The notes: generated by a model not told the origin, from the letters alone. A stretch of DNA of 12,455 nt from an uncultured Clostridia bacterium (GCA_934183045.1 CAKPRW010000044.1:1-12455); one strand, 5' to 3'. Positions 1 to 8,000 are shown, counted from the stretch's first letter. Made by a program: numbers and translations.

Positions 1-1041
1 CTTGTAAATTTTGTTTATGAAATTGAAAACGGTATTGTTTTGCAAAACTCTTCAATGACATTTAAAGAATTTACAGATTTATGGTCTAAAAATTACGGTT
101 CAAAAGAATTGGCTCCAAAAACTTATGAAAGATATAAAGGAATGTTAAACACACGAATTATTCCCTTCTTTGGACATTTTAAATTGTCTAATATAAAACC
201 AACTCACATTATGAGTTTCTATGATTATCTTTCAAAAGATCATCAGTTAAAAAGATGTAAGAATAATAATGGAAAAACTGTAATGAAAGGACTATCTTCT
301 AAAACAATATTAGAACACCATCGTTTATTACATGCTATGTTACAAAATGCAGTGTATTGGCAAATACTACCTTATAATCCAGCAGATAGAGTCAAACCAC
401 CTAAACACCAAAGACCTCAAATTAAATACTATGATGATATTCAATGTAAACAATTATTAGAAGCTTTAGAAAATGAAGAAATCAAATTTCAAACTATTAT
501 AATTCTAACATTGTTTACTGGTATGCGTAGAGGCGAAGTATTGGGCTTAGAATGGTCAGATATCGATTTTGATAATGGATTTGTACATATTACTAAGGCA
601 AGCCAATATACATCTGAAAAAGGCATTTTCGTAAAAAATCCTAAAACACAGAGTTCAATTAGAGAAGTTGGAATTCCAGATATAGTTATCAATATGCTTA
701 AAAAATACAAAACTTGGTATGAAGCTGAAAAAGAAAAATGTGGTAACTTATGGATTAACTCAAATAGGCTTTTTGTTACATGGAATGGAAGTCCAATGCA
801 TCCAGATACAGTTACAGATTGGTTTCGTTCTTTTATTGAAAAGAATAATTTACCCAAAATTACTTTCCATGGTCTTAGACACACAAATGCTACTTTGCTT
901 ATATCTAAAAATGTGGATGTGGCTGTTGTAGCATCAAGATTAGGGCATGCTCAAATAACTACTACCTTAAACTTCTATGTACATCCAGTGCAATCGCATA
1001 ATAAAGAAGCAGGTAAAGTTTTAGAAAAAATGCTCGTATAA
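1..1041 (+). CDS. Tyrosine recombinase/integrase, Tn916/phage type, 5' end outside window
   Basis: A site-specific recombinase that cuts and rejoins DNA through a covalent phosphotyrosine intermediate, integrating or excising a mobile element. The frame is open from base 1: 13 codons precede the TTG at 40 and read as the end of an arm-binding domain, so that TTG is not the start. Numbering from codon 40, a core-binding SAM-like domain spans about 5-115 and the catalytic domain about 130-325. Catalytic residues are visible in order: R163 (TGMRRGE), K202 (PKTQSS), H277 and R280 (HGLRH), H303 (LGHAQ) and nucleophile Y313 (NFYVHP). The catalytic domain is intact, so the enzyme is probably active if the missing N-terminus is. 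A hairpin terminator starts right after the stop. The gene runs toward a long non-coding gap, the usual arrangement when int lies at an element end. The target site and element type cannot be read from this window. Confidence 0.95.
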   Translation, partial: LVNFVYEIENGIVLQNSSMTFKEFTDLWSKNYGSKELAPKTYERYKGMLNTRIIPFFGHFKLSNIKPTHIMSFYDYLSKDHQLKRCKNNNGKTVMKGLSSKTILEHHRLLHAMLQNAVYWQILPYNPADRVKPPKHQRPQIKYYDDIQCKQLLEALENEEIKFQTIIILTLFTGMRRGEVLGLEWSDIDFDNGFVHITKASQYTSEKGIFVKNPKTQSSIREVGIPDIVINMLKKYKTWYEAEKEKCGNLWINSNRLFVTWNGSPMHPDTVTDWFRSFIEKNNLPKITFHGLRHTNATLLISKNVDVAVVASRLGHAQITTTLNFYVHPVQSHNKEAGKVLEKMLV

Positions 1042-1077
1042 TCATTATAAAAATCTATGATTTTATATAATGATTTT
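1042..1077 (+). terminator. Rho-independent terminator of the integrase gene
   Basis: Immediately after the TAA stop, TCATTATA (1042-1049) pairs with TATAATGA (1066-1073) and the inner AAAATC (1050-1055) pairs with GATTTT (1059-1064). The loop is three bases and there is one bulged A. A TTTT run follows. Position and shape fit termination of integrase transcription. Confidence 0.65.
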
Positions 1078-1178
1078 ATCAATAAAAACTCTTTTCAAAA
1101 TTCTCAAAAGTACTTTTTTGAATTTTAAGTTTTATATAAATTAGCAATGCTTAAATATGCTATTTATTGCATAAAATT

Positions 1179-1206
1179 GTGGGGATTGTCCCCAAATTGT
1201 CCCCAC
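1179..1206. repeat. Direct plus inverted G/C-block repeat, possible integrase arm-type sites
   Basis: ATTGTCCCCA occurs at 1185-1194 and again at 1196-1205, an 11-base period of about one helical turn. The outer GTGGGG (1179-1184) is the inverse of CCCCAC (1201-1206), and GGGG (1181-1184) can also face CCCC (1190-1193). These G/C blocks stand out sharply in an AT-rich gap. The position 140 bases after an integrase suggests recombinase binding sites. The outer hairpin is followed by TTTTATATTTT, so a second terminator is an alternative. Confidence 0.5.
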
Positions 1207-1359
1207 TTTTATATTTTATATTAAATTTTATTCAAATCGAATTTCTTTTAATCCTTTGCTACTGTAAGTTTACACTGTTTTAGTGTTTTACCTAATTATA
1301 GTAGATTTCAACGGGTTATGAGAAATAAAATGTATTTTTAATTTTTTCTATTAAGCCTT

Positions 1360-1388
1360 AAAAAGTGCTATTCTGTAAAATTACAGCA
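1360..1388 (-). terminator. Candidate terminator of the HEPN gene
   Basis: On the minus strand TGCT (1388-1385) pairs with AGCA (1369-1366) around an inner GTAA/TTAC stem, with a five-base bulge on one side. A C and then five T follow (1365-1360). It lies about 67 bases after the stop of the 1455-2726 gene. The core CTGTAAAATTACAG (1373-1386) is a perfect palindrome, so it could instead be a protein-binding site in the integrase att region. Confidence 0.4.
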
Positions 1389-1454
1389 TAACATCTTTTT
1401 ACTATTCACTAATAATTCTATTATCATTTACATTGGTAAAGGTATTTTAGTTCT

Positions 1455-2726
1455 TTATCCTACACCAAAAATACTATCTAACTTATTTTCTATATCATCT
1501 ATGTTAAATCCTATTCTCTTTAATAGCATTGCATGAATAATCCATTCAAAATATTGTATATATTCATTCTCTTGGCTTGAAAACTCTTTATATACATTAT
1601 TATGTACAATATATGTTCTTAAATCATATATCTTTGTTTCTATTTCTTTTTTCCTTTCATTTAGATTATAAAATTCAGCTCTTTTAGGTATCACTTGTAA
1701 ATAATCATTAAATGCTTGCTTTAATTTTCCTCTATGACTATATTCACTTCCATATGAATTAATTCTGTCATTAACTAGTCCATTTATAAATTCTTTATTA
1801 TTTTTATATTCATCTATAGATTTTGCATAATCACAAATTTTTTTCTTTATTTTTATAAATTTTTCTTCTTCTTTTTTATCTTTATATATTTGATTACTCT
1901 CAAATTCAAATGCTGAATATAATGCTGAAAAACTTCCTGAATTATAACTTAATCTATTTTCTATATAAGGAAGATGATTTAAATTTAAATCTAAGTTTTT
2001 AGTAATGAACTGTAATACTTTTCCTTCATTTTTTTCATCTCCTTCATTAAATAAACCAATTCTATATTTTAATGAACTTTTTCCATAAAATACTGGATTT
2101 ATAACTATCTCCCCTATTTCCATAGAATAATCTTTACCATACATAAATATTTTTGGTTGGTTAATATCATTTAAGTATATACTTAATTTGAGATATTTAT
2201 CTATAATTTTACATAGATTATAGATATAATCAACATCATCTGTCTCTTCAAATGAAACTTCTATATATGAATCTATGTTAGTATTATTAAAACATTGCTT
2301 TTTTATATAATTTTTTCTATTGAATTCTATTTCAACTTGTGTATTCTTATATTCTAATTCTATTTTCTTGCTATTCTCTATCGCCTTTTTTTCATCCTCT
2401 TCATAACATAGAGGTAACATGTAATCTTCTAGTGTCTTGGAATAATATCTTATCTTATCTATTTTTTTAATACCATCCATATAATGTTCATTTTCAAATC
2501 TTAAATAATATAGAATATTATAATACTGTACGTTATAAGCTTCTGAAATGTATATAGTCTCATAATCTATGCAAACTATATATTTATCACATATTGTAAA
2601 AGTTTTACTCTCCTTTTTATCTTTATAGCCTCCATTTTCTATACTTTCTCTTGTATATAATCTCATATTTTGCACATCTAAAAATGCATCATACCATTTT
2701 CCATTAACTTTAATTTCATCAAACAT
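1455..2726 (-). CDS. ApeA-like HEPN-domain protein, candidate anti-phage RNase effector
   Basis: A 423-residue protein with no signal peptide or membrane segment. The C-terminal helical half (about 260-415) carries R370-T-Y-I-V-H375, a good match to the HEPN catalytic motif R-x4-6-H found in RNases of abortive-infection, toxin-antitoxin and CRISPR effector systems. It is preceded by the helix IYDL and followed by NN. The layout, a beta-rich N-terminal domain (about 1-240) followed by a segment like FSALYSAFEFE (266-276) and then the RxxxxH helix, resembles ApeA-type defence proteins. By analogy it would cleave RNA when a phage component is sensed; this is inferred. No antitoxin or partner gene is adjacent. 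The start ATG follows a modest GAGAG site. A possible promoter TTGTAG (2772-2767) with an AT-rich -10 lies upstream. Its nearness to an integrase suits mobile defence cargo. Family confidence is moderate; the N-terminal half is weakly conserved by eye. Confidence 0.7.
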   Translation of the reverse strand: MFDEIKVNGKWYDAFLDVQNMRLYTRESIENGGYKDKKESKTFTICDKYIVCIDYETIYISEAYNVQYYNILYYLRFENEHYMDGIKKIDKIRYYSKTLEDYMLPLCYEEDEKKAIENSKKIELEYKNTQVEIEFNRKNYIKKQCFNNTNIDSYIEVSFEETDDVDYIYNLCKIIDKYLKLSIYLNDINQPKIFMYGKDYSMEIGEIVINPVFYGKSSLKYRIGLFNEGDEKNEGKVLQFITKNLDLNLNHLPYIENRLSYNSGSFSALYSAFEFESNQIYKDKKEEEKFIKIKKKICDYAKSIDEYKNNKEFINGLVNDRINSYGSEYSHRGKLKQAFNDYLQVIPKRAEFYNLNERKKEIETKIYDLRTYIVHNNVYKEFSSQENEYIQYFEWIIHAMLLKRIGFNIDDIENKLDSIFGVG

Positions 2727-2766
2727 TTTACTCTCTCACTTTATATAATTATTCTTTATCTTTTTC

Positions 2767-2844
2767 CTACAATAATTTATTAAAAAATATAGCAACATCA
2801 GCACCATAAGGATATTCTGCATTTTCATTACTTCTATTGCTATA
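2767..2844 (-). pseudogene. Possible C-terminal gene remnant in frame behind the Nudix gene
   Basis: After the Nudix stop the same minus-strand frame has two further stops (TGA at 2859-2857 and 2847-2845). It then opens for 25 codons ending at TAG 2769-2767. The predicted end, AEYPYGADVAIFFNKLL, has ordinary protein-like composition rather than the lysine/asparagine/isoleucine noise usual here. There is no start codon or ribosome site of its own. It could be the eroded tail of a lost or once-longer gene, or chance. Confidence 0.25.
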
Positions 2845-2859
2845 TCAGTATAATATTCA

Positions 2860-3387
2860 TTACTTTTCTGTTTTTCTTATATATTCAAACAATTTTTTAA
2901 ATTCCTCATCATGTAATAGCAAACCTTCTGCTTTTTCTTTTACCATTTTTTCCAATTCTTTATAATAAACATATTTGACTTCTGAAACTTCTTTATCTTC
3001 AAAAATGTAATCTTCGATTTTTTTATTGCATTTTAATATGTATACATATCCAAATTCCTTGTTTTTAGGATTTTGGGTACTTTTAATCGTCGCAATGTAT
3101 TGTAGATCTTTTTCTTCCGCTTTAACTCCTAATTCTTCTTTTAGTTCTCTTATTGCTCCTTCAATTACATTTTCTCCTGCTTGTATATGTCCTGCTCCAG
3201 ATATGTCCCAACAGTTAGGATGTGATTTTTTGCTCGCACTTCTTTTTTGTAATAATAATTCGTTTTTGTCATTTATTATCCAAACATGCGCAGTTCTATG
3301 AAAATTACCATCTTGATGTGCTTTTTCTTTTTCTTTTATTTGTCCTGTTGGATTGTTGTTTTCATCATATATATCTATATATTCCAT
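2860..3387 (-). CDS. Nudix hydrolase, IPP-isomerase-like/YfcD-type subgroup
   Basis: A 175-residue cytosolic enzyme with a perfect Nudix box G-x5-E-x7-REUxEExGU: G66, E72, then R80-E81-L82-K83-E84-E85-L86-G87-V88, the metal-binding loop-helix that hydrolyses a nucleoside diphosphate linked to another group. The N-terminus (MEYIDIYDENN, then HQDGNFHRTAHVW) is typical of the subgroup related to type 1 isopentenyl-diphosphate isomerase, yet the isomerase NxCCSHP signature is absent (C59 sits in PNCWD). A house-cleaning hydrolase with unknown substrate is more likely than a true isomerase. The length is normal. The start ATG follows a GAGGG ribosome site. The gene stands alone, isolated by a terminator at 3502-3537 upstream. 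Substrate cannot be deduced from the sequence. Confidence 0.9.
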   Translation of the reverse strand: MEYIDIYDENNNPTGQIKEKEKAHQDGNFHRTAHVWIINDKNELLLQKRSASKKSHPNCWDISGAGHIQAGENVIEGAIRELKEELGVKAEEKDLQYIATIKSTQNPKNKEFGYVYILKCNKKIEDYIFEDKEVSEVKYVYYKELEKMVKEKAEGLLLHDEEFKKLFEYIRKTEK

Positions 3388-3501
3388 AATTTTCCCTCTT
3401 TTCTTATTGTTTTTAATATATCACAAAATTTTTGATTATTCTATAGTTTATCTTTGTCTTTGACTTTTTATTTTAATAAGAATTCTACTTGTATAAAGTT
3501 C

Positions 3502-3537
3502 AAAATAAGATTACTTAGTATGTCGTAATCTTATTTT
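3502..3537 (-). terminator. Terminator after the YHYH/PH operon
   Basis: AAAATAAGATTAC (3502-3514) and GTAATCTTATTTT (3525-3537) form a perfect 13-base-pair stem around a 10-base loop, with the T-rich end inside the stem on either strand. It lies about 80 bases after the stop of the PH-domain gene and upstream of the Nudix gene. It most likely ends the operon read from 4798. Confidence 0.75.
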
Positions 3538-3614
3538 ATATATATTTTTTATAGTTTAATTTATGTTTATATGTTTTTTATTATAGGAAAATATCCAAAA
3601 TCCTGGCTTTGACC

Positions 3615-4004
3615 TTATAAAACAAACTTAGATATAATTGAATTAATACGTCTTATGTCTACATTTGATTTGAAATCAAACTGCAATATATGTCCATTGC
3701 TAAATGTAAGAATTAATTCGCTATCTATATCCATAAAACCAGCTGTCTCAATACCATAATATTGGATCTTTGAATATGGATAGGAAAAATATGCAATTTT
3801 TTTACCTGTGATTCCTTTTACATTCACAACAAAAATTCTGCAATTGGTAAATATAACTTGATCTCTAACTGTTTTAAAAGCAGATATTATTTCTTCATCA
3901 TCTACTAATAATTTTCTAACCTCTGCTCGTACTTCTTTTATATTTATAGCTTTTAAATTTAAAAAATTAGAATCTAAATCTATTCCTGTAGAAATATTTG
4001 GCAT
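3615..4004 (-). CDS. Bacterial PH-domain protein (bPH_1, PF08000-like)
   Basis: A 129-residue protein almost wholly made of one bacterial pleckstrin-homology-like domain (about 28-127). Hallmarks are the order E37-E38 (VDDEEII), VRDQVIFTNCRIF (46-58), the glycine-rich turn GITGKK (64-69), YPYSKI (75-80), ETAGFMDID (86-94) and a final strand QFDF (108-111). Family members are small cytosolic or peripheral-membrane proteins that tend to oligomerise; a biochemical role is not established. It has no signal peptide or membrane helix. A six-G ribosome site (4012-4017) sits 7 bases before ATG, and only 17 bases separate it from the stop of the YHYH gene, so the two are almost certainly co-transcribed. 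That pairing suggests the PH protein works at the inner face of the membrane carrying the YHYH protein; this link is inference. Confidence 0.9.
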   Translation of the reverse strand: MPNISTGIDLDSNFLNLKAINIKEVRAEVRKLLVDDEEIISAFKTVRDQVIFTNCRIFVVNVKGITGKKIAYFSYPYSKIQYYGIETAGFMDIDSELILTFSNGHILQFDFKSNVDIRRINSIISKFVL

Positions 4005-4021
4005 AATAAATCCCCCCTATT

Positions 4022-4798
4022 TTAATTTTTTTTCGTTTTATATTTTTTGTATCCCCAATAGCCTCCTCCGCCTAGTAATCCTAGTGTTATTGCTCCTTTT
4101 ATTGCATCTGAGTCATCATTATTGACTTCTGTAATTGAATTAGTATTAGTTGTTTGGTTATTTGCAGAATTATTGGCCATAACTATGTTTTCTGCTTTAG
4201 ATACATCTTTTACATTTAATTTCTTTTCACTTGTTTTACCATTAGAACTTGTTGCAGTTATAGTTACTACACCTGATTTTTTTGTAACAATTTCTCCTGT
4301 TGCACCGACTGTTGCAATATTTTCATCACTAGATTTCCATGTTACATTTTTATTTGTTGCATTATTAGGTGTTATTGTAACTGTTAATGTTTTATTTGTT
4401 CCTACTTCCAATTCTTCTATATTTTCATTTATTTGTATTTCTGTTACTTCTACATTAGATGGTTTTTCATTTGTTGTTTTTGTACTTGAATTTGATGTAT
4501 TACCTTTATTTACTGAAGAAGATGTAGGCGTAGCACTTTTACTTGATGAAGATGTTGATGTGCTTTTACTTTTTGATGATGATCCAGATGAATATGGACA
4601 AACTCCATTAGTATGTAGATGAGCTGGATGCCCACCACAATGATAATGATAGCTTCCTAATCCACTTTTATTTTTGTTATCTCTATGTCCGCCGTTTGCA
4701 TCGGTTCTTCCAGAATGTGCATCTACAGTAAAGCTTATTACAATGGTACTTAAAATAATTAATATTACTGTTGCTATTTTCTTTCTATTTCTTTTCAT
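4022..4798 (-). CDS. Secreted YHYH-domain protein with Big2 domain and C-terminal membrane helix
   Basis: Numbering below is for the 260-residue form from the ATG at 4804; the start chosen at 4798 removes two residues. Order: signal peptide 1-29 with cleavage after VDA29; a mature N-terminus HSGRTDANGGHRD then SYHYHCGGHPAHLH (51-64), a His/Cys-rich YHYH motif likely to bind metal; a Ser/Thr/Lys-rich linker (72-115); a Big2-type bacterial Ig-like domain (118-199) with TWKSSDENIATV and GVVTITATSS; a low-complexity Asn/Thr stretch (205-231); and a short hydrophobic glycine-rich helix (236-250) followed by a lysine tail. It is probably anchored in the membrane with the His-rich tip in the wall. 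It is the first gene of the operon with the PH-domain gene. Metal binding is inferred from residues only and function is unknown. Confidence 0.85.
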   Translation of the reverse strand: MKRNRKKIATVILIILSTIVISFTVDAHSGRTDANGGHRDNKNKSGLGSYHYHCGGHPAHLHTNGVCPYSSGSSSKSKSTSTSSSSKSATPTSSSVNKGNTSNSSTKTTNEKPSNVEVTEIQINENIEELEVGTNKTLTVTITPNNATNKNVTWKSSDENIATVGATGEIVTKKSGVVTITATSSNGKTSEKKLNVKDVSKAENIVMANNSANNQTTNTNSITEVNNDDSDAIKGAITLGLLGGGGYWGYKKYKTKKN

Positions 4799-4804
4799 AT
4801 ACAT

Positions 4805-4813
4805 TCCCCCTTT
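4805..4813 (-). promoter_or_regulatory. Ribosome binding site deciding the YHYH start
   Basis: The minus-strand AAAGGGGGA leaves only one base between the G run and the ATG at 4804, too close to work, but seven bases to the ATG at 4798. The second ATG, which begins MKRNRKK, is therefore the better start and also gives a standard signal peptide. Confidence 0.75.
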
Positions 4814-4839
4814 AGGTAGTATATCTTTTTTAGATAAAG

Positions 4840-4884
4840 AAAAATGTCGAAACTTGTAAATAAAATATGTTTTTCGACATTTTT
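4840..4884. terminator. Perfect 13-bp hairpin in the leader of the YHYH operon
   Basis: AAAAATGTCGAAA (4840-4852) is the exact inverse of TTTCGACATTTTT (4872-4884), with a 19-base loop. T-rich runs follow on both strands, longer on the plus strand. It lies only 36 bases upstream of the operon start and after a separate strong terminator of the adhesin gene. It may be an attenuator or second terminator in the operon leader, or an operator. Confidence 0.5.
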
Positions 4885-4912
4885 TTATTTTTATAGATTT
4901 TGATTGATTTTC

Positions 4913-4948
4913 ATAATTTTATAATAAATGATATCTCTATAAAATTAT
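4913..4948. repeat. 11-bp AT-only inverted repeat
   Basis: ATAATTTTATA (4913-4923) and TATAAAATTAT (4938-4948) are exact inverses around 14 bases. With no G or C in the arms, chance is plausible in this background. It lies in the gap between the adhesin terminator and the YHYH operon, where the operon promoter should be. Confidence 0.35.
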
Positions 4949-4993
4949 AAGAAAGTTCTATTATTTAGTTTTAAAAAATGATTGGTATAAAGC

Positions 4994-5036
4994 AAAAAAA
5001 AGATTACCAAAGTTAATTTCTTTGGCAATCTTTTTT
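4994..5036 (-). terminator. Terminator of the large adhesin gene
   Basis: On the minus strand, GATTGCCAAAG (5030-5020) pairs with CTTTGGTAATC (5012-5002) around a 7-base loop, followed by eight T. The single non-Watson-Crick position is G-U on the minus strand but A-C on the plus strand, so the hairpin is tuned to minus-strand RNA. It starts just 6 bases past the adhesin stop. Confidence 0.85.
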
Positions 5037-5042
5037 ATCTAA

Positions 5043-8000
5043 TTATAAAACATATTTTTTAATTAATACTACTCCACCAGCAATTGTAATTAGAACTACA
5101 AATCCGATTGTAAAATAAATTCTAACTTGACCTGTACTTACTGATAACATAACTGGTGCATCATCTATATCGTCTTCACCTTGTTTTCTGTTATCTGGAG
5201 TTGAGTCTTTGTCTGGTAATCCATATTCATTGTAATCTTTAGATATTTCGGCTGTATTTACTTTTACTCCCATATTGTCTTGACTGTTAATCCATGTAAG
5301 AAGTACTTCAACATCAGCATATTCTCCTGGTTTTAATAATGTGTCTTTTAGTAATGTTGTAGAAATTACGTTATTTCCTTCATCTGTCCATCCTGGATTA
5401 TCTTCTGCAACAAATTTTAATCCTTCTGGAATATAATCTGTTATTTCTTTTGCATATCCTTCAACATCACCTTGATTGTATACTCTTATTGAATATCTAA
5501 ATTTAACTGTTACTTGATTTAATTTTTTTCTATGTAACTCTACTTTTACAATTTGCTCTGGATCATCCCATGCATCATGTCCTGTATTTGTAACTGATTG
5601 TTTTCCATTTTCTATTACGATTGCTTGTGTTACCCATTTTCTTAATGCTAAGTCAAATGTTTTTACTATAACTTTTTCAAAGTCGTCATCATCTTGTTGT
5701 CCTGGTATATAGTCTCCACTTTCATCATCTTTATATGATGGTAAGTTTTCATCACTTGGAAGTACAACATTGTCTGGTTGAGAATCTCTGTCTGTTACTT
5801 TATTTTTATTTTCATCTAAGTATTCTGTTATGTCTGCTATATTTGTAATTTTCTCATTTGATTTTGCTGTATCTTTTACTTTACACATGATAGGAACTTC
5901 TTTATATGCTAAAACATATTTTCCATCACTGTTTTTTGTTGCTTTAGTTATTTTGCTATTTTCTAAATATTTTGTTGTTATTGTTCTTCCATCTTCTGAT
6001 GCTGACCATCCGTATTTTTTGTTAAAGTCTCCATCAACAAATTCTAAGTATGGAGGTAGATGATCTTTTATTTCACTTGCATAACCATCCATGTCACCTT
6101 CATTGTAAACTCTTAACATATATACTATAATATCATTTTGTTTTACTAATATTGGTTCTTTAGTATGGTTATATATAGCAGTAGTAATTAATTTTCCATT
6201 TTCATCTTCTGTGTTTAATTTTGATGTATCTACTACTGGTGCTCTTTTATATGAACCATCTTCATTTTTTAAGTATTCATTGTCTGCTATTGTTGTATCA
6301 TCACTTACTGCAATAATGAATTTTCTTAATGCTAAGTCAAATGATTGTAAGATTATATTGTCATAGTCTTCATCATCTTCATATTTAACCCATTTCTCTG
6401 TATCTGAGTCTCTATCATCTACAGAATTTCCATCTTTATCTGTATCTTCAGAAATTTCAGCTTCATTTCTTATTATACTTCCAGCTTGATCTTCTGATAC
6501 TACTTTTAATTTTACTGATAATTCTTTATATGATATATCTGCTTCTGTTTTTGTTCCATCATTTTTACCAAAAGCTTTTATTAGGTTAGCTCCTTCTGTT
6601 GTTTCATTTTCTTTTGATAAGTATTCTGATGAAATTTGTACTATATTTTCTTTTTTATCATCATATACAAATTTTCCCCATAAATATTTTTGGTTGAATT
6701 CAATTGCTTCTTTTTCTTCGTCTGTTAAAGTTGTATCATTTTGTAATTCTTCTCCTTCTTTTTCAGACCATAAGAATTGAAGTCCTGCTGGAATGTCTTC
6801 TGTTATTTCTGAAGCATATCCATCCATTGTTCCTTCATTATAAATTCTAAATGTATATGTTACTATATCACCTTTTTTAACTCCAACTGGATCTTTGTTT
6901 AATTTGTAGTCTCCTGTTGTAATTAATTTTCCATTTTCATCTACAGTGTTTAATTTGCTAACATCTACACTTTCTATTCTTTCTGGAACATTTTGATTGT
7001 TTACTGCAACTATACGTTTAATTAGTTTTAAGTCAAATGTGTCTGGCATTAAAATTAATTTTTCGAAGTCATCATCGTCTTGTTGTCCTTTATAATAGTA
7101 ATTAGAATCTGTTAAATCTGATTTATTATTATTTCCTATATAATCTGACATATTGTCTTTGTTAACACTTGGTGTTGTTGATGGTTCAGAATCTCTATCT
7201 GCTCCATTTTGATTTGTTATTGTTATATTACTTTCTCCATCTATTTCTTCAGCAATCCAAGCAACATTTGTTAAAACTTTATTACTTGAATCTGAATCAG
7301 CTGTTACTTCACATTCGATTTCTATTGTTTCAGAATCTAGTTTTCCTTCTGTGTATGCATTTAAGTTATTGTTATTATCATCTTTTCTAATTAATGTTAA
7401 AGTGTTATCTGTTTGGTTATATGCTCCTAATTCAAAATTACCACTAACAACATCTTTAAATTTTAGCCCTGTTGGTAATTGGTCAATTACTTTTGTAGCT
7501 CTACCAGCTTTTTCGCCTTCATTATATATTGTCATTTTATATGTAACAATACTTCCTGTTTCTACAGTTATAGGGTCTTTTCTATGTTTATATGTAGCTG
7601 TTGTTCCTGTTTTTAATGTAGATTCGTCTATGTTTGGTACTCTTGAATTGCTACCTGTAAGTTCTTCTCCATTTACTTTTGTTATATATTTTCTTAAAGC
7701 TAAATCGAACTTTTTAGAAGGTGGAGTCAATTTTACTGATACTGTTTCAGATTTCTTTTCTGGTATTACTACTGGTTGTGCTAAATTGTTTGTGCTTGAT
7801 CCCCATAGTGTTAATTTTGTAGTACTATAATTAATGTCTATTCCAATATTTAAGTTAGAAATTGTTACACTGCTTTTTGGAATTGATATATAAAAATTGT
7901 TTCCTACTAAATCTTTTACTGTTTTATCTGTTTTTCTTTTGTTTTGATCTAATAAACTATATGAAGTAATATCTGTACTTCCATTTTTTATTGCAAGACT

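Larger units (their letters stand above)
1042..1454. other. 413-base non-coding gap downstream of integrase, candidate element end
   Basis: No convincing gene is present on either strand. The gap holds the integrase terminator, a G/C-block repeat at 1179-1206, a weak hairpin ACACT/AGTGT near 1271-1285 and a dyad at 1366-1388 that may end the minus-strand HEPN gene. A tyrosine-recombinase attachment site commonly lies in such a gap, but no tRNA 3' end or obvious direct repeat of a core site is visible. The other element end is outside the window, so the core cannot be located. Confidence 0.5.

Noticed and set aside
1078..1454. tRNA gene or tRNA 3' end serving as attachment site
   Set aside because: No cloverleaf, TTCGA-type arm or CCA-proximal segment is visible. 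No tRNA or rRNA gene is seen elsewhere in the window either.
2860..3387. True isopentenyl-diphosphate isomerase
   Set aside because: The start resembles that family, but the CCSHP signature cysteine context is missing and the Nudix box is a complete hydrolase type.
5043..5170. LPXTG sortase motif at the adhesin C-terminus
   Set aside because: Only VSTGQ precedes the final helix. No LPXTG, NPQTN or similar motif is present.
5148..7709. CRISPR array or recent tandem duplication
   Set aside because: The repeats are protein-domain repeats about 510-700 bases long and strongly diverged in DNA. No short regularly spaced identical repeats exist.
7351..7830. Long open frame opposite the adhesin gene (plus strand, 159 codons)
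   Set aside because: It is antisense to a well-supported repeat protein, has no ribosome site and has a composition set by the opposite frame. The same applies to the frames at 489-884, 3026-3301, 4122-4622, 5830-6063, 7169-7390 and 11527-11736.
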